Source: an uncultured Faecalibacterium sp. (GTDB lineage Bacteria; Bacillota; Clostridia; Oscillospirales; Ruminococcaceae). From it: a stretch of DNA of 32,579 nt. Below are positions 1 to 7,256 of this stretch, one piece after another; the first letter of the stretch is position 1; each line of letters starts with the position of its first letter. The notes under the pieces are model-generated. The model was not told the origin of the DNA. It saw nothing but the letters and a program-made list of their open reading frames with translations, and searched no databases. Location of the stretch: contig URVW01000021.1 in NCBI GenBank assembly GCA_900551435.1, positions 1 to 32,579 on the forward strand. Reading direction: 5' to 3'. The position numbers were made by a program, and so were the translations under genes.

Positions 1-54
1 TTCTATCTGCGTGGCCGTACGGGCAAGGCTGCCAAGGTCAAGAGCGATATTTGA
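1..54 (+). CDS. rplS: 50S ribosomal protein L19, C-terminal end (partial)
   Basis: The window opens inside an 18-codon reading frame encoding FYLRGRTGKAAKVKSDI and ending in TGA at 52-54. The RGRTGKAAK segment is the typical C-terminal tail of ribosomal protein L19, which sits at the interface of the ribosomal subunits. A strong terminator follows at once, so this is the end of a ribosomal protein transcription unit. The 5' part lies outside the window. Identity rests on a short but distinctive tail and on the neighbouring lepB-rbgA-rnhB cluster, which commonly follows rplS in Firmicutes. Confidence 0.85.
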   Translation, partial: FYLRGRTGKAAKVKSDI

Positions 55-80
55 TGATTCCCCGCGTAAAACCGGGAGAA

Positions 81-110
81 AAGGGACAACTTGTTGTCCC
101 TTTTTTCTTT
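81..110 (+). terminator. Intrinsic terminator after rplS
   Basis: AGGGACAAC and GTTGTCCCT form a perfect 9-bp stem around a TT centre, followed by a run rich in T to 110. It ends the rplS transcript about 30 bases after the stop codon. Confidence 0.85.
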
Positions 111-157
111 ATTTACCGGTATTCGCTGACAAACCAGATCGAGAGGTGGATGGGGAA

Positions 158-712
158 ATGAAAAAACAGACTGCAGAGCAGCCCCAGACGATCCGGGGGC
201 AGGGCGCATTCGAATGGTACGAGGCGCTGATCTCGGCTGCGTTGGTGCTGGTGCTGATCTTTTCGTTCTTTTTCCGGATCATTCAGGTGGATGGCGCATC
301 CATGGTCCCGACGCTTCAGAACGGAGACAAGCTCATCGTCTGGGGCGCGGGTTATACGCCGGAACGGGGCGATGTGGTCATTGTGGACAGCTACACGGCC
401 TACGGAAAGCCGCTGGTCAAGCGGGTCATCGCTAAGGGCGGCGACACCATCAGCATCGACTACGAGGCGGGGACCGTCACGGTGAACGGCAAGCTTTTGC
501 AGGAAGATTATATCGCAGAGCCGACCTATCTTGGCTATGATGTGACCTTCCCGTATACCGTCCCGGAGGGGACCGTGTTCGTGATGGGCGACAACCGGAA
601 CAACTCGCTGGACAGCCGCTCGTCCTACGTTGGCTGCATCGATGAACGTGATATTCTGGGCAAAGTGCTGGTCTGCTTTTTGCCCTTTTCGGATTTTGGA
701 GTGGTAAAATGA
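158..712 (+). CDS. lepB: Signal peptidase I
   Basis: This 184-residue protein is a type I signal peptidase, a membrane serine protease that cleaves signal peptides from exported proteins on the outer face of the membrane. One N-terminal membrane segment lies at about residues 21-40. It is followed by the GASMVPTL motif with the nucleophile Ser48, and by the KPLVKRVIAKGGD motif with general base Lys88. The GDNRNNSLDSR block (box E) lies near the end. The frame stays open upstream, but that stretch covers the terminator, so the ATG at 158 behind a G-rich Shine-Dalgarno stretch is the start. The stop overlaps rbgA by 4 bp (ATGA), indicating translational coupling. Confidence 0.95.
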   Translation: MKKQTAEQPQTIRGQGAFEWYEALISAALVLVLIFSFFFRIIQVDGASMVPTLQNGDKLIVWGAGYTPERGDVVIVDSYTAYGKPLVKRVIAKGGDTISIDYEAGTVTVNGKLLQEDYIAEPTYLGYDVTFPYTVPEGTVFVMGDNRNNSLDSRSSYVGCIDERDILGKVLVCFLPFSDFGVVK

Positions 713-1629
713 ACAATCAGGATACCCGGTTCGCAAACCAATATAATATCCAGTGGTTCCCCGGTCACATGACCAAGACCCTGCGGATGATGGAGCAGGA
801 GATCCAGCATGTGGACGCCAGTCTGGTGCTGCTGGATGCCCGCATCCCGCTTTCCAGTTTGAACCCGGAGATCGAGCGGATCACGGCCCGCAAGCCCAAG
901 CTCTACGCGCTGAACAAGGCGGACCTTGCTGACCCTGCGGTGACGGAAGAGTGGATCAAGTACTTCCGCGCGGCAGATGCCGGCTGTGTGGCCATCAGCG
1001 CCAAGCAGAAGGGCGGAGCCAATGCGGTCAAGACGGCCATCGAAAAAGAGCTGGCCGGTCTGTTGGAACGCCGCCAAGTGCGCGGCATGGGCGGAGCCAA
1101 GACGCAGGTGATGCTCTGCGGCATCCCGAACGTTGGCAAATCGACCTTTATCAACACCTTTGCGGGTTCGGCCCGCGCCAAAGCCGCGGACCGTCCGGGC
1201 GTGACCAAGGGCAAACAGTGGGTCAGCACCGAAAAGTTCGACCTGCTGGACATGCCCGGTGTGCTCTGGAAAAAGTTCGATTCCAAGACGACGGCGTCCA
1301 ATCTGGCCTTCATCGGCTCCATCAAAGACGACATTCTGGACGTCGAAGAACTGGCGATGAATCTGCTGGACGAAGTGCGCCGCAACTATCCCGATCTGGT
1401 GGCCCAGCGCTACAAGCTGGACGCCGAGACGCTGGCGCTTCCGCCGTATGAGCTGATGGAAGCCATTGGCCGGAAGCGCGGCTTGCTGGTGCGCGGCGGC
1501 GAGGTCAACACCGAGCGCTGCGCTATCATGCTGGTGGACGAGTTCCGCGCTTGTAAGTGGGGCCGCATCTCGCTGGAGCGCCCGCCGCAGCGCGACGACC
1601 TCGTGGATTTTGCGGAGGATGACGAATGA
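709..1629 (+). CDS. rbgA: Ribosome biogenesis GTPase YlqF/RbgA
   Basis: A 306-residue circularly permuted GTPase that acts in late assembly of the 50S subunit. The order of G motifs is diagnostic: G4 NKAD (about 69-72) and G5 ISAK (about 96-99) come before G1 GIPNVGKST (138-146), the G2 region PGVT (163-166) and G3 DMPG (181-184). The N-terminal WFPGHMTK block is characteristic of the YlqF family. The C-terminal third forms the helical RNA-binding domain. The gene overlaps lepB and rnhB by 4 bp on each side, so the three are almost certainly one transcript. Confidence 0.95.
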   Translation: MNNQDTRFANQYNIQWFPGHMTKTLRMMEQEIQHVDASLVLLDARIPLSSLNPEIERITARKPKLYALNKADLADPAVTEEWIKYFRAADAGCVAISAKQKGGANAVKTAIEKELAGLLERRQVRGMGGAKTQVMLCGIPNVGKSTFINTFAGSARAKAADRPGVTKGKQWVSTEKFDLLDMPGVLWKKFDSKTTASNLAFIGSIKDDILDVEELAMNLLDEVRRNYPDLVAQRYKLDAETLALPPYELMEAIGRKRGLLVRGGEVNTERCAIMLVDEFRACKWGRISLERPPQRDDLVDFAEDDE

Positions 1630-2270
1630 AACGGCGTTCGGACGAAGAGATCTCCGCGCCGCTCTACGAATACGACGCGGGCATCCGGGCGCAGTTCGGC
1701 TGCTTCGCGGGCGTCGATGAGGCAGGACGCGGCCCTTTGTGCGGCCCGGTCTGCGTGGCGGCGTGCATTCTGGACCCGGAACATCCGGTCTACGGCATCA
1801 ACGACTCCAAAAAGCTGACCGAGAAAAAGCGGGAAGCCCTTTTTGAGGAAATTCTCGAAAAGGCGCTGGCTTACAAGATCGTGTTCGTCGGGCCGGACAT
1901 CATCGACCGCGACAACATCCTGAACGCCACCATGGGCGGGATGCGTCAGGCCGTGGAAGGGCTGGACATCGTGCCGAATCTGGTGCTGGTCGATGGCAAC
2001 CGGGTCCCCGCAGGGCTGGTCATGCCCGCACAGCCGGTGGTCAAGGGCGACGCCACCAGCGCCAGCATCGGCGCGGCGTCGGTTCTGGCGAAAGTCAGCC
2101 GGGACCGCTACATGCTGGAACTGGACAAGCAGTACCCGCAGTATCAGCTGGCAAAGCACAAGGGCTACCCGACCAAGCTCCACTATGAGCTGATCGAGCA
2201 GTACGGCATCCAGCCGTTCTACCGCCGCAGCTTTCTCAAAAAGCAGGGCTACTGGCCGGAGGGCAAGTGA
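1626..2270 (+). CDS. rnhB: Ribonuclease HII
   Basis: A 214-residue RNase HII, which cuts RNA in RNA/DNA hybrids and removes misincorporated ribonucleotides from DNA. The first signature AGVDEAGRGPLCGPV carries metal ligands Asp31 and Glu32. Asp123 (in LVDGN) and Asp142 (in KGDATSASI) complete the four-acid active site. The motif NDSKKLTEKKRE is also typical. The start overlaps the end of rbgA by 4 bp and the stop touches the start of yraN. The pairing of rbgA with rnhB is common in Firmicutes. Confidence 0.95.
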   Translation: MKRRSDEEISAPLYEYDAGIRAQFGCFAGVDEAGRGPLCGPVCVAACILDPEHPVYGINDSKKLTEKKREALFEEILEKALAYKIVFVGPDIIDRDNILNATMGGMRQAVEGLDIVPNLVLVDGNRVPAGLVMPAQPVVKGDATSASIGAASVLAKVSRDRYMLELDKQYPQYQLAKHKGYPTKLHYELIEQYGIQPFYRRSFLKKQGYWPEGK

Positions 2271-2632
2271 TGGACCGGGCCGAGATCGGCCATACCGGCG
2301 AAGCCGTGGCGGCGCGGTATTACCAGAAGCAGGGCTGCTTGCTGCTGGACCACAACTACCGCACCCGGTTGGGCGAGATCGACCTCATCCTGCGGGAGCC
2401 GGATGGGACCATCGTTCTGTGCGAGGTCAAGACCCGCAGCCCGGACCCGCTGGCAAGCCCCGCTTCGGCGGTCACTCCCGCAAAACAACACCGATTGATC
2501 CGTACCGCGCAATATTACCTTCAGCAGACCGGACAGAGCGATGAGCCGGTCCGATTTGATGTTGCAGAGGTGACCCCTCTTGACAGCGGGCGCTGGATGG
2601 TACATATTATAAAGGGTGCATTTACCGCATGA
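2270..2632 (+). CDS. yraN: YraN/UPF0102 family nuclease-fold protein
   Basis: A 120-residue UPF0102 protein with a restriction-endonuclease-like fold. It is commonly linked to DNA processing, but its substrate is not established. The core motif GEIDLI (Asp38) followed by CEVKTR (Glu52, Lys54) is the D-ExK signature of that fold. Two starts are possible: GTG at 2267 and ATG at 2270. The GGAGGG site at 2258-2263 is too close to the GTG but well placed for the ATG, which overlaps the rnhB stop as TGATG. It is the last gene of the lepB-rbgA-rnhB-yraN cluster. Confidence 0.9.
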   Translation: MDRAEIGHTGEAVAARYYQKQGCLLLDHNYRTRLGEIDLILREPDGTIVLCEVKTRSPDPLASPASAVTPAKQHRLIRTAQYYLQQTGQSDEPVRFDVAEVTPLDSGRWMVHIIKGAFTA

Positions 2633-2654
2633 AGCGGGTGCACCGGTGGGAAAA

Positions 2655-2708
2655 GGCAGAAAACGGCTCTGGCCGCTGCCATCAAAATGGGGCGGAATGG
2701 TGCGCCCC
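2655..2708 (+). other. Two small stem-loops upstream of thrC
   Basis: In the 100-base gap before thrC, GGCAG (2655-2659) pairs with CTGCC (2676-2680), with an inner CGG/CCG helix. GGGGCG (2689-2694) pairs with CGCCCC (2703-2708) around an 8-base loop. No poly-T run follows, so they are not obvious terminators. They may be leader hairpins or chance structure in GC-rich DNA. The thrC reading frame stays open through this stretch from 2616. Confidence 0.35.
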
Positions 2709-2732
2709 GCGGACAAAAAAGGAGCGACAACT

Positions 2733-4193
2733 ATGCAGTTTTTCAGCACGAGAGACCGGAACCGTGTGGTAAGTGCATCTCAGGCCATTGCACAGGGCCT
2801 GTCGGATGAGGGCGGTTTGTTTGTTCCGCAGAGCTTTCCTCAGGTGGATGTCAAAGCAGTCTGTGCGCTGGATTACCCGGAAATGGCCACGGCCATCATC
2901 GGGGAGTATCTGACCGATTATTCCAAAGAATTTCTCGCAGAGGCGACAAAAACGACCTATGGCGAAGCCTTTGGCGGCAAGGCGGGCTATCTGGCCCCGG
3001 TGTCGGACAGCGTGTATTCGCTGGAGCTGTGGCACGGCCCGACCTGCGCGTTCAAGGATTATGCGCTTCAGCTGATGCCGAAGCTTCTGGTGGAAGCCAA
3101 AATGAACCTGAACCGCACCGAAAAGACCCTCATTCTGGTCGCGACCAGCGGCGATACCGGCAAGGCCGCGCTGGACGGCTACCATGATATCCCGGGCGTC
3201 GAGATCGCCGTGTTCTTCCCCACGGGCGGGACCAGCGAGATCCAGCGTCTGCAGATGGCTACGCAGGAGGGCAAAAATGTCGCTGTCTATGCTGTGCGCG
3301 GCAACTTCGACGATGCCCAGACCGGCGTGAAGCGGGTGTTTGGCGATACCGCCATCGCTGCCGAGCTGGCAAAGCGGAACATCCGCCTGTCCAGCGCGAA
3401 CTCCATCAACTGGGGCCGTCTGGTCCCGCAGATCGTCTACTACTTCGCGGCCTATGCCCAGCTGTTCAAGGCGGGCAAGATCGCGTTCGGCGACAAGGTG
3501 GACTTCTGCGTTCCGACCGGCAACTTCGGCGACATCCTCGCGGGCTATTATGCCAAACAGATGGGCCTTCCTGTGGGCAAGCTGGTCTGCGCATCCAATG
3601 AGAACAATGTCCTGACCGACTTCCTCAAGACCGGTACTTATACGGCAAAGCGTGAATTTTTTAAGACCACTTCGCCGAGCATGGATATCCTCGTCTCGTC
3701 GAATCTGGAGCGTCTGCTGTACCATGTGACCGGCAGCGACACCGAAGTGGCGGCTCTGATGAAGAGCCTGTCCGAGACGGGCAGCTATACGGTCCGCCCC
3801 GAGACGCTGGCCAAGATCCAGGAGAGCTTCGCCTGTGGCTGGAGCAGCGAGGAACAGGTGGCAGGGGAGATCCGCGCCCGCTACGAGCAGGACGGCTATC
3901 TGTGCGATACCCACACCGCTGTGGCGTTCCATGTGGCCGCACAGCAGAAGCGGGACGGTGTGCCGATGGTGGTCCTTTCCACGGCATCGCCCTTCAAGTT
4001 CCCGCGCAGCGTGCTGGAAGCACTGGGCCAGACCGCGCCGCAGAACGATTTCGAGGCCATGCAGCAGCTGGAAGCGGCTACGGGCCGCACCGCTCCCGCC
4101 AGCCTGTCGGCTCTGCGCCAGAAGGCGGAACGGTTCAACACCGTCATCGATCCGGAGCAGATCGCGCAGGTGGCGCTGGGCTATCAGGCGTGA
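2733..4193 (+). CDS. thrC: Threonine synthase
   Basis: A 486-residue PLP enzyme that converts O-phosphohomoserine to threonine, the last step of threonine synthesis. The PLP lysine is Lys108 in LWHGPTCAFKDYALQL. The phosphate-binding loop is ATSGDTGKAA (about 137-146), and the N-terminal block STRD...SDEGGLFVP matches long bacterial ThrC. The frame remains open to 2616, but the ATG at 2733 has a well-spaced GGAG at 2721-2724 and gives the canonical N-terminus, so the longer form is rejected. No homoserine pathway genes are adjacent. Only 26 bases separate it from the metallophosphoesterase, so they are probably co-transcribed. Confidence 0.95.
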   Translation: MQFFSTRDRNRVVSASQAIAQGLSDEGGLFVPQSFPQVDVKAVCALDYPEMATAIIGEYLTDYSKEFLAEATKTTYGEAFGGKAGYLAPVSDSVYSLELWHGPTCAFKDYALQLMPKLLVEAKMNLNRTEKTLILVATSGDTGKAALDGYHDIPGVEIAVFFPTGGTSEIQRLQMATQEGKNVAVYAVRGNFDDAQTGVKRVFGDTAIAAELAKRNIRLSSANSINWGRLVPQIVYYFAAYAQLFKAGKIAFGDKVDFCVPTGNFGDILAGYYAKQMGLPVGKLVCASNENNVLTDFLKTGTYTAKREFFKTTSPSMDILVSSNLERLLYHVTGSDTEVAALMKSLSETGSYTVRPETLAKIQESFACGWSSEEQVAGEIRARYEQDGYLCDTHTAVAFHVAAQQKRDGVPMVVLSTASPFKFPRSVLEALGQTAPQNDFEAMQQLEAATGRTAPASLSALRQKAERFNTVIDPEQIAQVALGYQA

Positions 4194-4219
4194 TCGGAAA
4201 CTAGAACAGGAGAAACAAG

Positions 4220-4903
4220 ATGGCACTTTATGTGCTTGGCGACACCCATCTTTCCCTTGGCGGGTCCAAACCGATGGACATTTTTCCGGGGTGGGATGGC
4301 TACATTGAACGGTTGGAGCGCAACTGGCGCAAGCTCATCACCCCGCAGGACACCATCGTGCTGGCAGGGGATATCAGCTGGGCCATGCGCCTGACCGATA
4401 CCCGGAAGGATTTTGCGTTTCTGCAGGAACTTCCCGGGCAGAAGCTCATCATGAAGGGCAACCACGATTACTGGTGGACCACCGCCAACAAGATGAATGC
4501 CTATCTCAAGGCGGAAGGGTTCGATACCCTCCACATCCTGCACAACAACTCCTATTCCGTCGAGGGCTATGCCCTGTGCGGGACGCGGGGCTGGCTGTTC
4601 GATGTGGGGGAGCCGCACGACGAAAAGGTGATGAACCGCGAGATCGGGCGGCTGAAAATGAGTCTGGACGCGGCCGAGCCGGGGCTGGAAAAGCTGGTGT
4701 TCCTGCACTATCCGCCGGTCTACACCGGGACCAGCGCACCGGAGATCGTCGCGACCCTGAAGGATTACGGCATCAAACGCTGTTTCTACGGCCATCTGCA
4801 CGGAAATGCCATCCGGTATGCCGTGCAGGGCGAGGTGGAGGGTATCCGCTATAAGCTCGTGAGCGCGGATGGACTGCGTTTTTGCCCGTATCGCATCAAC
4901 TGA
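4220..4903 (+). CDS. Metallophosphoesterase
   Basis: A 227-residue calcineurin-like phosphoesterase with the full set of metal-binding motifs: GDTHLS (Asp8, His10), GDISW (Asp51), GNHD (Asn81, His82, Asp83), LHYPP and a C-terminal GHLHG. This resembles the conserved cytoplasmic family of about 230 residues found in many Firmicutes. There is no signal peptide. The substrate cannot be read from the sequence; the family includes phosphodiesterases and protein phosphatases. AGGAG at 4208-4212 precedes the ATG. No strong terminator is visible before the tig promoter. Confidence 0.85.
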   Translation: MALYVLGDTHLSLGGSKPMDIFPGWDGYIERLERNWRKLITPQDTIVLAGDISWAMRLTDTRKDFAFLQELPGQKLIMKGNHDYWWTTANKMNAYLKAEGFDTLHILHNNSYSVEGYALCGTRGWLFDVGEPHDEKVMNREIGRLKMSLDAAEPGLEKLVFLHYPPVYTGTSAPEIVATLKDYGIKRCFYGHLHGNAIRYAVQGEVEGIRYKLVSADGLRFCPYRIN

Positions 4904-4948
4904 TGTCGGCAAAGGCTGGCAGAAAGTACAAAAAAGTAAAAATTGGTC

Positions 4949-4977
4949 TGGCAATCGTATCACAAACGTGCTATAAT
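4949..4977 (+). promoter_or_regulatory. Promoter of tig
   Basis: An extended -10, TGC followed by TATAAT (4972-4977), lies 17 bases downstream of a weak -35 TGGCAA (4949-4954). Transcription would begin near 4984 and leave a leader of about 130 bases. Confidence 0.7.
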
Positions 4978-4984
4978 AAGTTTT

Positions 4985-5088
4985 GACGCGATTGTTGCAC
5001 CCAATAGAGCGCGCGCGTCCCCGCATTTCGCAAACAGCAAGGACGCGGTGCGCGGTTGCAGGAGATGGGACCACCCATCCCAACGCAA
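4985..5088 (+). promoter_or_regulatory. Structured 5' leader of tig with alternative pairings
   Basis: CGCGTCC (5014-5020) can pair with GGACGCG (5041-5047), extended by neighbouring GCGC tracts. The same CGCGTC can instead pair with GACGCG (4985-4990) at the predicted 5' end. A second stem-loop, GATGGG (5064-5069) with CCCATC (5074-5079), follows. The two pairings of CGCGTC exclude each other, so this may be a cis-regulatory leader. I recognise no known riboswitch class. No typical terminator hairpin is present. Confidence 0.4.
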
Positions 5089-5115
5089 TAGAATTTTTGA
5101 GTGGAGGATACACAA

Positions 5116-6432
5116 ATGAATTTCATCAAGTGCGAAAAGCTCGAGAAGAGCATGGCAGAGCTGCAGTTCTCCGTCGATGCTGAGGCCCTGAAGGCCGCAG
5201 TTGCCGACGTCTTTAAGAAGGAAGGCAAGAAATACGCTGTTCCCGGCTTCCGCAAGGGCAAGGCTCCCCGCGCTCTGATCGAGAAGATGTACGGCGCTGA
5301 TGTCTTTACCTATGATGCCATCAACGAGCTGTTCCCCGAGGCTTACGAGGCAGCTGTCAAGGAAGCTGGCGTGGAGCCGGTCGGCCGTCCTGAGGTCACC
5401 GTTGATTCTGCCAACGAGAACGAGGGCGCTACCCTGACCGTTAAGGTCGCCATCAAGCCCGAAGTCAAGATCGGCAACTATTCCGGTCTGACCGTTGAAA
5501 AGACGGTCCATACTGTTACCGATGAGACCATCGATGCAGAGCTGAAGCGTGTGCAGGAGCGCAACGCCCGTGAACTGACCCGTGAGGGTGCTGCTGAGAA
5601 CGGCGACATCGCTGATATCGATTTCGAGGGCTTCGTCGATGGCGTTGCTTTCGAGGGCGGCAAGGCTGAGCACTACAGCCTGACTCTGGGCAGCGGCTCC
5701 TTCATCCCCGGCTTCGAGGATCAGATCGTCGGCCACTCCGCTGGCGAGGAGTTCGACGTCAATGTCACCTTCCCCACCGAGTATCAGGCTGCTGAGCTGG
5801 CTGGCAAGGAAGCTGTCTTTAAGATCAAGCTGCACGAGGTCAAGTACAAGGAGCTGCCCGCTCTGGACGACGAGCTGGCTAAGGACTGCTCTGAGTACGA
5901 CACGCTGGACGCTTTCAAGGAGTCCATCCGCAAGAACAATCAGGAGCAGCTCGACAAGCAGGACGATCTGGCTGTTGAGAACGCTCTGGTCGATCAGGTC
6001 ATCGAGGGCATGGAGGCTGAGATCCCCCAGGCAATGTATGACACCCGTATGGACGAGATGGTCAACGACTTCGCATTCCGCGTGGAGCAGCAGGGTCTGC
6101 GCCTCGAGGACTACCTGAAGTATATGGGTCAGACCGTCGATCAGTTCCGTGCTTCCTTCATGCCGCAGGCTGAGAAGCAGGTCAAGATCCGTCTGGCTCT
6201 GGAGGCTGTTGCCGCTGCTGAGAACATCGAGGCTTCCGAGGAGGAAGTTTCCGCTGAGATCAAGCGCATCGCTGACCAGTACAAGATGGAAGAGGGCAAG
6301 GTCCGTGAGCTGGTCAACGTTGACGACCTGAAGAAGGATCTGGCCATCAATAAGGCGATCGACTTCATCAAGAGCCACGCAAACGTCGTGGAGAAGGCTG
6401 CTGAGGCCGAAAAGACCGAGGACGCTGAGTAA
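5116..6432 (+). CDS. tig: Trigger factor (ribosome-associated chaperone and prolyl isomerase)
   Basis: A 438-residue trigger factor, which binds near the ribosomal exit tunnel and shields nascent chains. The ribosome-binding signature GFRKGKAP is at residues 44-51. The FKBP-type PPIase domain spans about 155-240, with the block SGSFIPGFEDQIVG. A long charged helical C-terminal domain follows. The start is the ATG at 5116, preceded by GGAGG at 5103-5107; an in-frame GTG at 5101 overlaps that ribosome-binding site and is rejected. The codons are strongly biased (GCT, GGC, AAG), as in highly expressed genes, unlike the neighbours. The gene heads the tig-clpP-clpX cluster conserved in many bacteria. 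Confidence 0.95.
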   Translation: MNFIKCEKLEKSMAELQFSVDAEALKAAVADVFKKEGKKYAVPGFRKGKAPRALIEKMYGADVFTYDAINELFPEAYEAAVKEAGVEPVGRPEVTVDSANENEGATLTVKVAIKPEVKIGNYSGLTVEKTVHTVTDETIDAELKRVQERNARELTREGAAENGDIADIDFEGFVDGVAFEGGKAEHYSLTLGSGSFIPGFEDQIVGHSAGEEFDVNVTFPTEYQAAELAGKEAVFKIKLHEVKYKELPALDDELAKDCSEYDTLDAFKESIRKNNQEQLDKQDDLAVENALVDQVIEGMEAEIPQAMYDTRMDEMVNDFAFRVEQQGLRLEDYLKYMGQTVDQFRASFMPQAEKQVKIRLALEAVAAAENIEASEEEVSAEIKRIADQYKMEEGKVRELVNVDDLKKDLAINKAIDFIKSHANVVEKAAEAEKTEDAE

Positions 6433-6498
6433 GCTTCAGCTTCCAAGGCCGCATATTACAGGACCGGCGCTGTGCTGATCCCGTAAGCAAAGGTTGTT

Positions 6499-6546
6499 AA
6501 AATTGACCGATACGGCCCTGTTTCTTTTGCCGTATCGGTCAATTTT
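6499..6546. terminator. Perfect 18-bp palindrome between tig and clpP, probable bidirectional terminator
   Basis: AAAATTGACCGATACGGC (6499-6516) is perfectly repeated in inverted form at 6529-6546, around a 12-base pyrimidine-rich loop. The outer AAAA/TTTT pairs give the A-stem-T form of a bidirectional terminator or attenuator. It begins 66 bases after the tig stop and ends 36 bases before clpP. I see no convincing sigma-A promoter between it and clpP, so clpP may rely on read-through. Confidence 0.65.
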
Positions 6547-6582
6547 GCAAATATGATCATTTTGAATCAGGAGGCGAACTTT

Positions 6583-7182
6583 ATGAGTTTTGTTCCTTAT
6601 GTTGTTGAACAGTCGGCACACGGCGAGCGTTCCTATGATATCTTCTCCCGTCTGCTGAACGACCGCATCATCGTGCTGAGCGAGGATGTCAACGATACCA
6701 CGGCCAGCCTTGTGGTGGCACAGCTGCTGTATCTGGAAGGGCAGGACCCGGACAAGGATATCAGCCTGTATATCAACAGCCCCGGCGGCTCCATCAGCGC
6801 GGGTATGGCCATCCACGATACCATGCGGTATATCAAGTGTGATGTCTCCACCATCTGCATGGGCATGGCAGCATCCATGGGCGCATTCCTGCTGGCAAGC
6901 GGCACGAAGGGCAAGCGTTTTGCGCTGCCCAACGCAGAGATCATGATCCACCAGCCGCTGATCGCCGGCGGCCAGAACGGCGGCCTGTCCGGTCAGACCA
7001 CGGACATCAAGATCCATGCCGAACACATGGTCTATATCCGCGACAAGATGAACCGGATGCTGAGCGAGTATACCGGCCAGCCGCTGGAAAAGCTGCAGCT
7101 GGATACCGAGCGCGACAACTATATGTCCGCCCAGCAGGCAAAGGAATACGGCCTGATCGATGAGGTCATCACCCACCGCTAA
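6583..7182 (+). CDS. clpP: ATP-dependent Clp protease proteolytic subunit
   Basis: A 199-residue ClpP, the serine peptidase that forms the double-heptamer chamber and is fed by ClpX. The catalytic Ser98 is in GMAASMGAFLL, His123 in MIHQPL, and the Asp is about residue 174 in LDTERD. The oxyanion segment SPGGSISAG is present. The ATG at 6583 has CAGGAGG at 6569-6575 immediately upstream; an ATG at 6553 in the same frame has no ribosome-binding site and lies beside the palindrome, so it is rejected. clpX follows after 74 bases, a gap that contains a small hairpin (GGCGC 7202-7206 with GCGCC 7223-7227). Confidence 0.96.
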   Translation: MSFVPYVVEQSAHGERSYDIFSRLLNDRIIVLSEDVNDTTASLVVAQLLYLEGQDPDKDISLYINSPGGSISAGMAIHDTMRYIKCDVSTICMGMAASMGAFLLASGTKGKRFALPNAEIMIHQPLIAGGQNGGLSGQTTDIKIHAEHMVYIRDKMNRMLSEYTGQPLEKLQLDTERDNYMSAQQAKEYGLIDEVITHR

Positions 7183-7256
7183 GGAACCGCTGAAACCGAT
7201 CGGCGCGGCAGGGAAGCCCGCTGCGCCAGACGACCCAGAATAAGGAAAAAACGGCT

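Noticed and set aside
2616..2732. N-terminal extension of threonine synthase
   Set aside because: The upstream in-frame codons cover two hairpins and the ribosome-binding site; the ATG at 2733 gives the canonical N-terminus.
6499..6546. CIRCE (HrcA) operator upstream of clpP
   Set aside because: The arms do not match TTAGCACTC/GAGTGCTAA, and the spacing is 12 rather than 9.
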